This document shows positions 1 through 5,875 of a DNA stretch of 6,292 nt, in pieces; position 1 is the stretch's first letter, and every line of letters begins with the position of its first letter. This DNA comes from Rhodothermota bacterium (GTDB lineage Bacteria > Hydrogenedentota > Hydrogenedentia > Hydrogenedentales > GCA-2746185): assembly GCA_009885415.1 (NCBI GenBank), contig VFKU01000212.1, positions 1-6,292 of the forward strand. Direction: 5' to 3'. The translations under genes and the position numbers were made by a program. Below the pieces are notes generated by a model. That model did no database searches. It saw only the letters and a list, made by a program, of their open reading frames with translations, and was not told the DNA's origin.

Positions 1-791
1 AGCCGATGATCTATTATCCGCTGAGCACGCTGATGTTCGCGGGTATTCGCGAGGTGTTGATCATCTCGACGCCGCAGGACCTTCCGCTCTTCGAGCGTCT
101 GCTGGGGAATGGCGAGCGGCTGGGGATGCGGTTTGAGTACGTGGAGCAGCCGCGGCCGGAGGGGCTTGCGCAGGCCTTCATTCTGGGTGAGGAATTTGTC
201 GCGGGGGGCTCTTCGTGTCTGGTCCTCGGCGACAATGTTTTTTATGGGCACGGGATGACCGGCATGTTGCGGCGGGGCGCGGGGATCACGGACGGCGCGC
301 TAGTCTTCGGGTATTACGTCCGCGATCCGGAGCGCTACGGCGTGGTGGAGTTTGACGGCGCGGGTCGCGCGATTAGTTTGGAAGAAAAGCCGAAGCAGCC
401 GAAGAGCCACTACGCGGTGCCGGGGCTATACTTTTACGGGCCGGACGTGTGCGCGCATGCGCGCGCGCTCAAGCCGAGCGCGCGCGGCGAGTTGGAAATC
501 ACGGATCTGAATCGGGTGTATCTGGAGCAGGGGCGGCTGCGCGTCGAGGTCTTGGGCCGCGGGATCGCATGGCTGGACACGGGGACGAACCAGAGCCTGA
601 TCGAGGCGGGGCAATTCGTGCAGGCGATCGAGGAGCGGCAGGGCCTGAAGATTGCGTGCATCGAGGAGATCGCGTTCGAGCAGGGGTGGATTGACGCTAA
701 AGCCGTCGAGGCCGAGGCGGACTCGATGGGGAAGAGCGCCTACGCGGCGTATTTGAGAGAGGTGCTCCATCGTCAGGAGCAGCGCCGATGA
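1..791 (+). CDS. rfbA: Glucose-1-phosphate thymidylyltransferase, 5'-truncated by window edge
   Basis: The enzyme joins dTTP and glucose-1-phosphate to make dTDP-glucose and pyrophosphate, the first step of dTDP-rhamnose and related deoxysugar synthesis in the cytoplasm. The reading frame is open from base 1 and enters at the conserved KPMIYYPLSTL segment, so about 35 N-terminal residues, including the GGSGTRL nucleotide-binding loop, lie upstream. The ATG at 6 is an internal Met, not the start. Counting from that Met, family motifs appear in order: STPQDLP (21-27), LGDNVFYG (74-81, the metal/nucleotide Asp), ERYGVVEFD (109-117), SLEEKPKQPKSHYAV (124-138), ARGELEITDLNRVY (159-172) and WLDTGT (189-194). 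The C-terminal EERQGLKIACIEEIAFEQGWI matches short RmlA-type enzymes of about 290 residues. The frame is intact to TGA at 789-791, and rfbB follows after 42 nt. Family assignment is secure; the choice between rfbA and rmlA naming is conventional. Confidence 0.97.
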   Translation, partial: PMIYYPLSTLMFAGIREVLIISTPQDLPLFERLLGNGERLGMRFEYVEQPRPEGLAQAFILGEEFVAGGSSCLVLGDNVFYGHGMTGMLRRGAGITDGALVFGYYVRDPERYGVVEFDGAGRAISLEEKPKQPKSHYAVPGLYFYGPDVCAHARALKPSARGELEITDLNRVYLEQGRLRVEVLGRGIAWLDTGTNQSLIEAGQFVQAIEERQGLKIACIEEIAFEQGWIDAKAVEAEADSMGKSAYAAYLREVLHRQEQRR

Positions 792-833
792 TGGCCGGTG
801 GTTGCCGTCGAACGCGCACAACGGGATGAAGAC

Positions 834-1838
834 ATGAAGCGAATTTGCGTAACGGGCGCGGCGGGATTCATCGGGTCGAACTATGTCCGCTACAAACTCG
901 CGCAAGACCCCGGCGTGCATTGCATCGTATTCGACAAGCTGACCTACGCGGGCAATCTCGACAACCTGAAGGACCTGCCGAAGGACCGCTACACCTTTAT
1001 CAAAGGCGACATCGCGGACAAGGCGGCGATTCGCGCGGCGATGGAAGGCTGCGACGCGGTGGTGAATTTTGCGGCGGACACGCATGTGGATCGCAGCATC
1101 ATGGGTGCGACGGATTTTATCTCGACGAACGTGACGGGCGTGTACAACATTCTCGAGAGCGCCCGCGAGCTCAAGACCGCGCGCGTGTTGTTGGTATCGA
1201 CGGACGAGGTGTACGGCAGCATCCGCGAGGGGTCCTTCAAGGAGACGAGCCCGCCGGGGCCGCGCAATCCGTATTCGGCGAGCAAGGCGGGCGGCGATTT
1301 GATGGGGCTGGCGCACTTCGAGACCTTTCGCACGCCGGTGATGATCACGCGCGGATCGAACACCTATGGCCCCTACCAGTACCCCGAGAAGGTGATGCCG
1401 CTGTTTATCACGAACCTGATCGACGGGCAGCAGGTGCCGTTGTACAAGGGCGGCGAGAACAATGTGCGCGATTGGCTCTATGCCGAGGACCATGCGAGCG
1501 GCGTGGACACGGCCCTGATGAAGGGCGAGCCGGGGAACATCTACAACGTGGCCGGCGGAAACGAGCGCGAGAACATCGTGCTGACGCGGCGGCTGCTTTC
1601 GTTGCTGGGGCGCGGCGAGGAATTCATCAAGCTCGTGCCCGATCGGCCGGGGCACGATTTCCGGTACTCGATTGATGCGTCGAAGCTGCGCGCGCTCGGC
1701 TGGCGCCCGAAGATGGACTGGGACACGGGCGTGGCGAAGACGGTCGAGTGGTACAAAGCCAATGAGTGGTGGTGGCGCAAGATTAAGTCGGGCGAATTTC
1801 TGGCGTATTACAAGCGGCAGTACGAGGACCGGAAGTAG
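834..1838 (+). CDS. rfbB: dTDP-glucose 4,6-dehydratase
   Basis: This NAD-dependent extended short-chain dehydrogenase converts dTDP-glucose to dTDP-4-keto-6-deoxyglucose and uses the product of the preceding rfbA. The 334-residue protein has the family's usual length. Visible features are the N-terminal Rossmann motif GAAGFIGSN (8-16), DKLTYAGNLDNL (34-45), the substrate/cofactor segment FAADTHVDRSI (79-89), the catalytic Thr-Asp-Glu in STDEVYG (122-128), the YxxxK pair Y147/K151 in YSASKAGGDL, NTYGPYQYPEK (176-186) and RDWLYAEDH (222-230). ATG 834 is chosen because it places MKRICVTGAAGFIG exactly at the start of the Rossmann strand. An in-frame GTG at 798 would add 12 residues unlike the family. 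The Shine-Dalgarno is weak (GGGATGAAG just upstream), so translation may partly depend on readthrough from rfbA. The downstream genes have their own promoter, so rfbB is probably the last gene of this operon. Confidence 0.97.
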   Translation: MKRICVTGAAGFIGSNYVRYKLAQDPGVHCIVFDKLTYAGNLDNLKDLPKDRYTFIKGDIADKAAIRAAMEGCDAVVNFAADTHVDRSIMGATDFISTNVTGVYNILESARELKTARVLLVSTDEVYGSIREGSFKETSPPGPRNPYSASKAGGDLMGLAHFETFRTPVMITRGSNTYGPYQYPEKVMPLFITNLIDGQQVPLYKGGENNVRDWLYAEDHASGVDTALMKGEPGNIYNVAGGNERENIVLTRRLLSLLGRGEEFIKLVPDRPGHDFRYSIDASKLRALGWRPKMDWDTGVAKTVEWYKANEWWWRKIKSGEFLAYYKRQYEDRK

Positions 1839-1861
1839 CCGGGCGCGTTTTCCCCGATGCG

Positions 1862-1890
1862 TTGACGGGTCGCGCGCCGGGTGCTATCGT
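1862..1890 (+). promoter_or_regulatory. Predicted sigma70-type promoter for the exported-protein pair
   Basis: The -35 box TTGACG (1862-1867) matches the consensus at five of six positions. A spacer of exactly 17 nt follows, then the -10 box TATCGT (1885-1890, four of six), preceded by an extended -10 TG at 1882-1883. A start site 5-9 nt past the -10 box would fall at about 1895-1899, only 2-6 nt before the ATG at 1901. The prediction rests on pattern alone. Confidence 0.6.
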
Positions 1891-1900
1891 TTGGAGTGTG

Positions 1901-2389
1901 ATGCGGACGAAATCCTTGAAATCTTCGATGCTCCTGGCGCTTACGCTCGCCCTGAGCGCGACGTCGCCGGCCGGTTCTCACATGTTGACGGTGCCGCTGT
2001 TTCGCGACGACGGGGGCCTTATTGCGAACATGGCGCCGGGAGTAGGCGGCATCGCGGGCGTCGTTACGGTACGAAATCTTCGCGATGAGCCGATCGTGAT
2101 GTATCTGGTGTACTCGCAGTCCGATTCGACAGGCGACACGACAATACAGCAGGCGGTCGGTTTCACGCTTGGGGCGTATCGTGTCGTCGGTTTCCGACCC
2201 GTGGCGGACGATCCCGTGGAGGACACGGGCCGGGGCGTGCCGAACATGCTGCCGGGCCTGGGCGGACGGGGGAGCCTGGAGATTCGATGGGTTGGCGGCG
2301 CCGAGATGGCCGGGGCCCTGATTGGCCGGTACCAGCAGATCAGCGCGGCCAACGAATTCGCGCACGTGCTCCTGCCGGACACGTTGTGA
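1901..2389 (+). CDS. Exported protein of unknown function with two NMxPGxGG motifs
   Basis: I do not recognise a named family. The 162-residue product starts with a classical signal peptide: basic n-region MRTKSLKSS, hydrophobic core MLLALTLALSA, and a plausible cleavage after SPA at residue 24. The mature part is about 138 residues, rich in Gly and Val with alternating hydrophobics, suggesting a beta-sandwich. A motif occurs twice, NMAPGVGG (43-50) and NMLPGLGG (115-122), each leading into a predicted strand (IAGVVTVRNL and RGSLEIRWVGG). Between them are VMYLVYSQSD and VGFRPVADDPVED. The mature part has no Cys and no catalytic signature, so a structural or surface role is a guess. ATG 1901 is preceded by GGAG at 1893-1896 (4-nt gap); the later ATG at 1928 would remove the basic n-region. 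The TGA overlaps the GTG start of the next gene, so the two are probably translated together. Confidence 0.8.
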   Translation: MRTKSLKSSMLLALTLALSATSPAGSHMLTVPLFRDDGGLIANMAPGVGGIAGVVTVRNLRDEPIVMYLVYSQSDSTGDTTIQQAVGFTLGAYRVVGFRPVADDPVEDTGRGVPNMLPGLGGRGSLEIRWVGGAEMAGALIGRYQQISAANEFAHVLLPDTL

Positions 2390-3054
2390 GCCTCGTTCTT
2401 CGCCGCGGAGTATTGATCGCGGTTCTGCTTGTGAGCGGGCTTGCCTTGGCCGAGGACGACGCGAAAGAGGGCGCTTCAGCGCCGTCTGCATTTCCTGCAC
2501 TCTACTGGCTGCGCGACACCCTCGCGGAATTCTCTACGGTGGCGTTTCCCTGGCCGGGCGGGGGCACGAAGGAAGTCGTGACAACACGCACCCAAGGGCT
2601 GAGTTCGGCGGACACTCTTGTGCTCACCTATGAGCGCGTTACTTACGCGAAGGGTGATGCTACGGAAATCGATGGGCGGCAATTGATCGTGTACAACATC
2701 GAGCCGGCCTCTCTCGATGCAGGCTCGGTGACTACGCGGCGGCAGGGCCCGATTGGTGCAGGTGACGATCCGGTGTTTTGGATTGTAACGGTCGCTGTTC
2801 TGGAGTCGCCCGGCTTCGTTCCCTACGACAATTTTTTCGAATCGCGGAAGGGCGACGGCACGCCCGAACTGACCCGTTCCCGCGGGCGTGTGCGCGAGAT
2901 TGCGCTTGGGTATTTTCCGCGCGAGGACGTGGCGAGCCGCGTTGCGGTCCAGTTCCGCGAGTATCTTCGTGCGCTGCCTCGGGTCCCGCATCCGGAAGCG
3001 ACGCCGAAGAACCCGGAACCCGGCGTCAAAGATTCAACCCAATCTGACGCATGA
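2386..3054 (+). CDS. Exported protein of unknown function, translationally coupled to its upstream neighbour
   Basis: I do not recognise this family. The frame is open further upstream, but the GTG at 2386, overlapping the preceding TGA as GTGA, gives a textbook signal peptide: MSLVLRRG, then hydrophobic VLIAVLLVSG, then ALA cleavage after residue 22. Upstream codons read as an Arg/Pro-rich shadow inside the neighbour. The precursor is 222 residues. After a low-complexity EDDAKEGASAPSA stretch comes a segment with strand-like periodicity (LVLTYERVTYAKGD, QLIVYNIEP, FWIVTVAVLESPGFVPYDNFF), then a probable helix EDVASRVAVQFREYLRALP (190-208) and a Pro-rich tail HPEATPKNPEPG. There are no Cys and no metal or catalytic motif. 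It may work with the preceding exported protein in the envelope, judged only from coupling and shared export. The last 29 nt overlap the convergent MutS-like gene. Confidence 0.75.
   Translation: MSLVLRRGVLIAVLLVSGLALAEDDAKEGASAPSAFPALYWLRDTLAEFSTVAFPWPGGGTKEVVTTRTQGLSSADTLVLTYERVTYAKGDATEIDGRQLIVYNIEPASLDAGSVTTRRQGPIGAGDDPVFWIVTVAVLESPGFVPYDNFFESRKGDGTPELTRSRGRVREIALGYFPREDVASRVAVQFREYLRALPRVPHPEATPKNPEPGVKDSTQSDA
3000..3027. repeat. Inverted repeat at the convergent gene junction
   Basis: GACGCCG (3000-3006) and CGGCGTC (3021-3027) form a perfect 7-bp stem around a 14-nt loop. Most of the loop, together with the first base of the right arm, is a tandem 7-mer, GAACCCG twice (3009-3022). The stem reaches into the stop codon of the minus-strand gene. 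No T run follows on either strand, so it is not a canonical intrinsic terminator. It may be incidental or may slow convergent transcription. Confidence 0.35.
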
Positions 3055-4813
3055 GGGCGACGGCGTTGCTCCGTTGGACGACGCCGGGCCGCATCGTGTA
3101 GTCGAAGGCGAGTCTTCCCTCCTTGAGCTGATCTTCGAAATGTACATTTGCCGCGCGAGCTCCGAGCGGGCCAGCGATCGCGGTGAGGGCGAGATCGTGC
3201 GTGGTGACGAGGCCGATTGCACCTGCCTTGACCAGCCCGCGGAGGACCGCTTCGGCGCCGGTGCTGCGATCGTGCGAGTTGGTGCCGTGCAGGATTTCGT
3301 CGATGAGGAAGAGGACCGGGCGCGGGCCGTGGGTGAGGTCCTGGATGGCTTTTAGGCGGAGGATTTCGGCGTAGAAATGCGAGGTGCCGCTTTGGATGGA
3401 GTCGGTGATGTGCATCGAGGCGGCGACGTGGAGCGGGGAGAGGCGCAGGGATTTCGCGCGGACGGGCGCGCCGGCCATGGCGAGGACGGTGTTAATGCCG
3501 GCGGTGCGCAGGAGCGTGCTCTTGCCGGACATGTTCGAGCCGCTGACAATGAGGAGGCCGGGCGCAGAGCCGAGGCGCAGGGAGTTGCGGATGCACGCGG
3601 CGGCGGGCAGCAGGGGATGGCCGAGGGCCTCGCCTTCGAAGAGCGCGGGGCCTTCGACGATTTGTGGGAAGGGATCGTAGGGGTGTTCGTAGGCGTAGGT
3701 GGCGAGGGCGCAGAGGGCCTCGAATTCGCCGACGGCGCACAACCACGCGGGGACGTGGATGCCGAAACGGCCGCGCCACCACTCGAGGGCGTAGGCGAAA
3801 TGCAGATCCCAGAGGAGCACGGTCGCGAGCGGCGCGAAAAGCGGATTTCCGCGGGCGTCCTTCCACTCGCTGAGACGCGCGAGCAGGGCGATCGCGCGCG
3901 ACGCGGTGCGGCCACTGTTGCGAAGCGTCTGTTGCAGGGAAACAAGTGCCGGGCTTTGCACTTGCGCGGTTTCGACGCAACGGGCCACGCTCGAGAAGTC
4001 GGAGAGTTCGCGCAGCGCGGCGCTGTCGGCGTGCAACACGGCGGCAAGGGTCTCACGCATGGCGCGCTGGAGGACGAGTCCGGGCAGAGCGCCGAGGATG
4101 AGGAAGCCCCAGCCGAGTCCGCCGAGCTGCGCGCCGAGCCACGCGCTTGCGAAAGGCAATAAACTTAAGCCGGCCGCGATCCACCATCGGGCGGCGCCGG
4201 GCATGCGGCGAGGGGCGGTCGCCCACGCCTCGACGATGTTCGGGCGCCATCGCGGGCGGAGCGCGCTGCCGGCGATGCTGATGCCTTCGCGGAAATCGGC
4301 GGCGAGTCGTAGTTCGGCGATGGCGGTTTGGCGGGGAAGAAGTTCGGCGACGTCGGCCGGGCGACACAGCCAATCGGCGAGGGCGCGTTCGCCGGCGCGG
4401 GTGCGGGCGGTGCAGAGCAATTCAAAGAGCGAGGCGGGTCCGAAAAGATCGAGGTCTTCGGCGTAGACGTGGTTCGCGGGGCGAAAATCTTCGCCGGTGA
4501 GTCCGCGGCCGGCCCAGCGATCCTCGATTCGTGCGATGCCGTCCTCGTAGAAACGGACCGCGGCAGCCGCGCGGTGTGCGGCGCGCGCGGTCCACTCGTG
4601 GGCGACGACAAGCGCTGCGAAAGCGATCAGCGGCAGCGCGAGGAGCGCGGCGGGCCAGCGCGGCGCGCCGAACACGGCCCAGATCGCGGCAAGCCCGAGG
4701 GCGAAGACGAAAAGCCGGGCCTCCGAGACCCAACGATCGCGCCGCTGCAAGGTGCGCAGCCGCGCGGTGCGGATGCTGAGGCGTTTCTCATATTCGTCTC
4801 GAGGGGTGCTCAA
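3026..4813 (-). CDS. Membrane-anchored MutS-family ATPase (not canonical mismatch-repair MutS)
   Basis: The 595-residue protein carries a MutS-type ABC ATPase domain at its C-terminus: Walker A GSNMSGKST (425-433), the signature-like SIQSGTSHFYAE (472-483), Walker B LFLIDEILHGTNS (501-513) and the H-loop TTHD (537-540). Residues 118-152 (AEDLDLFGPASLFELL...ADWLCRP) match the start of the MutS core/lever domain. The N-terminal mismatch-reading domain with its FxE motif and the clamp are absent. Two hydrophobic pairs, about 31-50 with 53-72 and 208-226 with 229-248, predict four membrane segments with the ATPase in the cytoplasm. The start is TTG at 4813, backed by GGGAG 9 nt upstream; the frame is open back to the stop of the upstream regulator, and no Met occurs before residue 204. 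The family is often auto-annotated as a DNA mismatch repair protein, but its role is not established and repair activity should not be assumed. Confidence 0.9.
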   Translation of the reverse strand: MSTPRDEYEKRLSIRTARLRTLQRRDRWVSEARLFVFALGLAAIWAVFGAPRWPAALLALPLIAFAALVVAHEWTARAAHRAAAAVRFYEDGIARIEDRWAGRGLTGEDFRPANHVYAEDLDLFGPASLFELLCTARTRAGERALADWLCRPADVAELLPRQTAIAELRLAADFREGISIAGSALRPRWRPNIVEAWATAPRRMPGAARWWIAAGLSLLPFASAWLGAQLGGLGWGFLILGALPGLVLQRAMRETLAAVLHADSAALRELSDFSSVARCVETAQVQSPALVSLQQTLRNSGRTASRAIALLARLSEWKDARGNPLFAPLATVLLWDLHFAYALEWWRGRFGIHVPAWLCAVGEFEALCALATYAYEHPYDPFPQIVEGPALFEGEALGHPLLPAAACIRNSLRLGSAPGLLIVSGSNMSGKSTLLRTAGINTVLAMAGAPVRAKSLRLSPLHVAASMHITDSIQSGTSHFYAEILRLKAIQDLTHGPRPVLFLIDEILHGTNSHDRSTGAEAVLRGLVKAGAIGLVTTHDLALTAIAGPLGARAANVHFEDQLKEGRLAFDYTMRPGVVQRSNAVALMRQIGLNL

Positions 4814-4822
4814 CGCGGACGG

Positions 4823-4827
4823 CTCCC
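4823..4827 (-). promoter_or_regulatory. Shine-Dalgarno supporting a TTG start
   Basis: On the minus strand GGGAG lies 9 nt before the TTG at 4813-4811. It is the only ribosome-binding motif near a possible start for the MutS-like gene and is the reason for accepting this rare start codon. Confidence 0.6.
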
Positions 4828-4882
4828 GGGTCTCGGCAGATTGTACGAAAAAAGCGGGCCGCGGCGGAGGGACGCGCGAAAA

Positions 4883-5461
4883 CTAACGGAGATCCACGCC
4901 AACGAGCTGGAGTGCCTGTCGAAAGTCGGCGCTGGTGAAGGGTTTTTTAAGACAGGTGGATGCGCCGAGATTCATAATGCGTTCGTTGATGTCGGCATCC
5001 GGAATGCCGGTCATCGCGATGATCTTTGTGGTGGCTGAAGCCGGCGAGGCCTTGATCCGGCGGCAAATTTCGAAGCCATCGACGCCGGGCAACCGGAGAT
5101 CGAGAATGACTACGCTGGGCTGAAACACGCCGAGTTGGTGGCCCGCGTCGAAGCCGTCGGTCGCGACCGAAATATCGAAGGGGCGCCCGCAATCGTCCAG
5201 AAAGCGGCGAATGAGCGCGACGATGGCGGGTTCGTCGTCCACCACAAGCACCCGCATACCGTCGGCTTTGAGGTCACCGCCGAGCGGCATCCCGTTTTCC
5301 TGGAGGAACTGGATAAGGTCGTCACGTCGAATACGCCGATGGCCGCCGGGCGTCTTGAATACGGGAATCCGGCCGGCCTCGGCCCACTTGCGGACGGTGT
5401 CGGGGGTGACATGGCAGAACCGGGCGACTTCCGACGTGCTGAACGACTGCTTAGAATCCAT
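4883..5461 (-). CDS. Response regulator with N-terminal BldC/excisionase-type HTH and C-terminal receiver
   Basis: This 192-residue predicted transcription regulator has the reverse of the usual domain order. Residues 6-55 are a MerR/BldC/excisionase-like winged helix: STSEVARFCHVTPDTVRKWAEAG recognition region followed by the wing TPGGHRRIRRDDLIQFL. Residues 69-190 are a CheY-type receiver with acidic pair D75/D76 in VVDDEP, phospho-acceptor D121 in VILDLRLPG, switch T151 in AMTG, and K173 in KKPF, so it should be phosphorylatable. No histidine kinase lies in the window; the partner is presumably elsewhere. The ATG at 5461 is the natural start since it sits just before the HTH; its Shine-Dalgarno is weak (GAGA). 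The MutS-like gene follows 69 nt downstream on the same strand with no clear terminator between, so the two may be co-transcribed. Targets are unknown; autoregulation or control of its neighbour is possible but not shown. Confidence 0.93.
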   Translation of the reverse strand: MDSKQSFSTSEVARFCHVTPDTVRKWAEAGRIPVFKTPGGHRRIRRDDLIQFLQENGMPLGGDLKADGMRVLVVDDEPAIVALIRRFLDDCGRPFDISVATDGFDAGHQLGVFQPSVVILDLRLPGVDGFEICRRIKASPASATTKIIAMTGIPDADINERIMNLGASTCLKKPFTSADFRQALQLVGVDLR

Positions 5462-5572
5462 GAAGTCTCGATAATCGCGTTGTGTCTAGTAGAGGAAGGT
5501 CATGCAGGGTTGCGTCGATGCGCCGCCGTGCGGCACGCGCATCGAAGGGGAGTCTCCGTTAAAATCACCAAG
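5462..5572. other. Intergenic spacer between response regulator and tRNA-Thr
   Basis: This 111-nt spacer should hold the end of the tRNA transcript and the promoter of the regulator. I see the inverted repeat at 5515-5545 but no convincing -35/-10 pair on the minus strand and no T-tract terminator. I support no gene here: an AGGAAGG-preceded ATG at 5502 on the plus strand opens a frame that merely runs antisense through both tRNAs. Confidence 0.5.
5515..5545. repeat. 9-bp perfect inverted repeat downstream of the tRNAs
   Basis: TCGATGCGC (5515-5523) pairs perfectly with GCGCATCGA (5537-5545). The 13-nt loop can itself form a small GTGC/GCAC hairpin. It lies 28 nt past the 3' end of tRNA-Thr and about 54 nt upstream of the regulator's start. 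Without a T run it is not a canonical terminator. It could be a Rho-assisted or processing hairpin for the tRNA transcript, or an operator for the regulator; both are speculative. Confidence 0.4.
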
Positions 5573-5648
5573 TGGAGCTGGAACCGGGAATCGAACCCGG
5601 GACCTCATCATTACGAGTGATGTGCTCTACCAACTGAGCTATTCCAGC
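5573..5648 (-). tRNA. tRNA-Thr(CGT)
   Basis: A complete 76-nt cloverleaf can be read on the minus strand. The acceptor stem GCTGGAA/TTCCAGC is perfectly paired. The D-arm is GCTC/GAGC around AGTTGGTA. The anticodon stem CATCA/TGATG closes the loop CTCGTAA with anticodon CGT (5615-5613). The variable loop is AGGTC, the T-arm CCGGG/CCCGG has loop TTCGAAT, the discriminator is T, and CCA is encoded. It decodes ACG codons. G1-C72, C2-G71 and the anticodon G35/U36 agree with threonine identity. It lies 10 nt after tRNA-Phe and is almost certainly processed from the same transcript. Confidence 0.97.
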
Positions 5649-5658
5649 TTAAAAATAA

Positions 5659-5734
<76 letters not shown>

Positions 5735-5744
5735 ACGCGGCGAG

Positions 5745-5774
5745 AGCTTACGAAACCGACGCCGTGCAAGTCAA
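5745..5774 (-). promoter_or_regulatory. Predicted promoter of the tRNA-Phe/tRNA-Thr unit
   Basis: On the minus strand TTGACT (5774-5769, five of six -35 positions) is followed after 18 nt by TAAGCT (5750-5745, a weak -10 match). The GC-rich CTCGCCGCGT then leads straight into tRNA-Phe 10 nt later. This implies a leader of only a few nucleotides. The GC-rich stretch between -10 and start resembles the discriminator of growth-rate-controlled stable-RNA promoters. It is the only good candidate between the upstream terminator and the tRNAs. Confidence 0.6.
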
Positions 5775-5824
5775 GCGGAGGCGCGTTTCACTGCGTTTGC
5801 GGGTGGTGGGCCCTGTAGAAAACG

Positions 5825-5858
5825 CGGACCGGGCCGCGTGGTTCCGCGGCCCGGTCCG
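5825..5858 (-). terminator. Intrinsic terminator after the CxxC-protein gene
   Basis: A perfect 14-bp GC-rich stem, CGGACCGGGCCGCG (5825-5838) with CGCGGCCCGGTCCG (5845-5858), surrounds a 6-nt loop. On the minus strand it begins 17 nt after the TAG of the gene ending at 5876 and is followed by CGTTTTCTAC, a short T tract. It separates that gene from the tRNA promoter. Confidence 0.8.
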
Positions 5859-5875
5859 AAGAGTATTCGAGATTC

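Noticed and set aside
798..836. GTG at 798 as an earlier rfbB start
   Set aside because: It would add 12 residues before the Rossmann strand that the family lacks; ATG 834 fits the usual N-terminus.
426..1655. Long minus-strand open frame (409 codons) opposite rfbA and rfbB
   Set aside because: Both plus-strand genes are unmistakable family members. The antisense frame is His/Arg-rich with no domain and follows from the high GC content at third codon positions.
4840..4845. TACAAT -10-like hexamer on the minus strand upstream of the MutS-like gene
   Set aside because: No -35 match lies about 17 nt upstream (the sequence there is all G/C), so an independent promoter is not supported.
4848..4853. 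Six-T run on the minus strand after the regulator gene, a possible terminator
   Set aside because: I could find no stem of useful length directly before it, so termination between the regulator and the MutS-like gene is not supported.
3377..5038. Plus-strand open frames of 261 and 236 codons opposite the MutS-like gene and regulator
   Set aside because: Their products are Gly/Ala/Arg/Glu-rich without motifs, and the opposite strand carries clear ATPase and receiver motifs throughout.
5157..5170. 14-bp perfect palindrome TCGGTCGCGACCGA inside the regulator gene
   Set aside because: It lies within coding sequence for the receiver domain (SVATD), and one such palindrome is not surprising in GC-rich DNA of this length.
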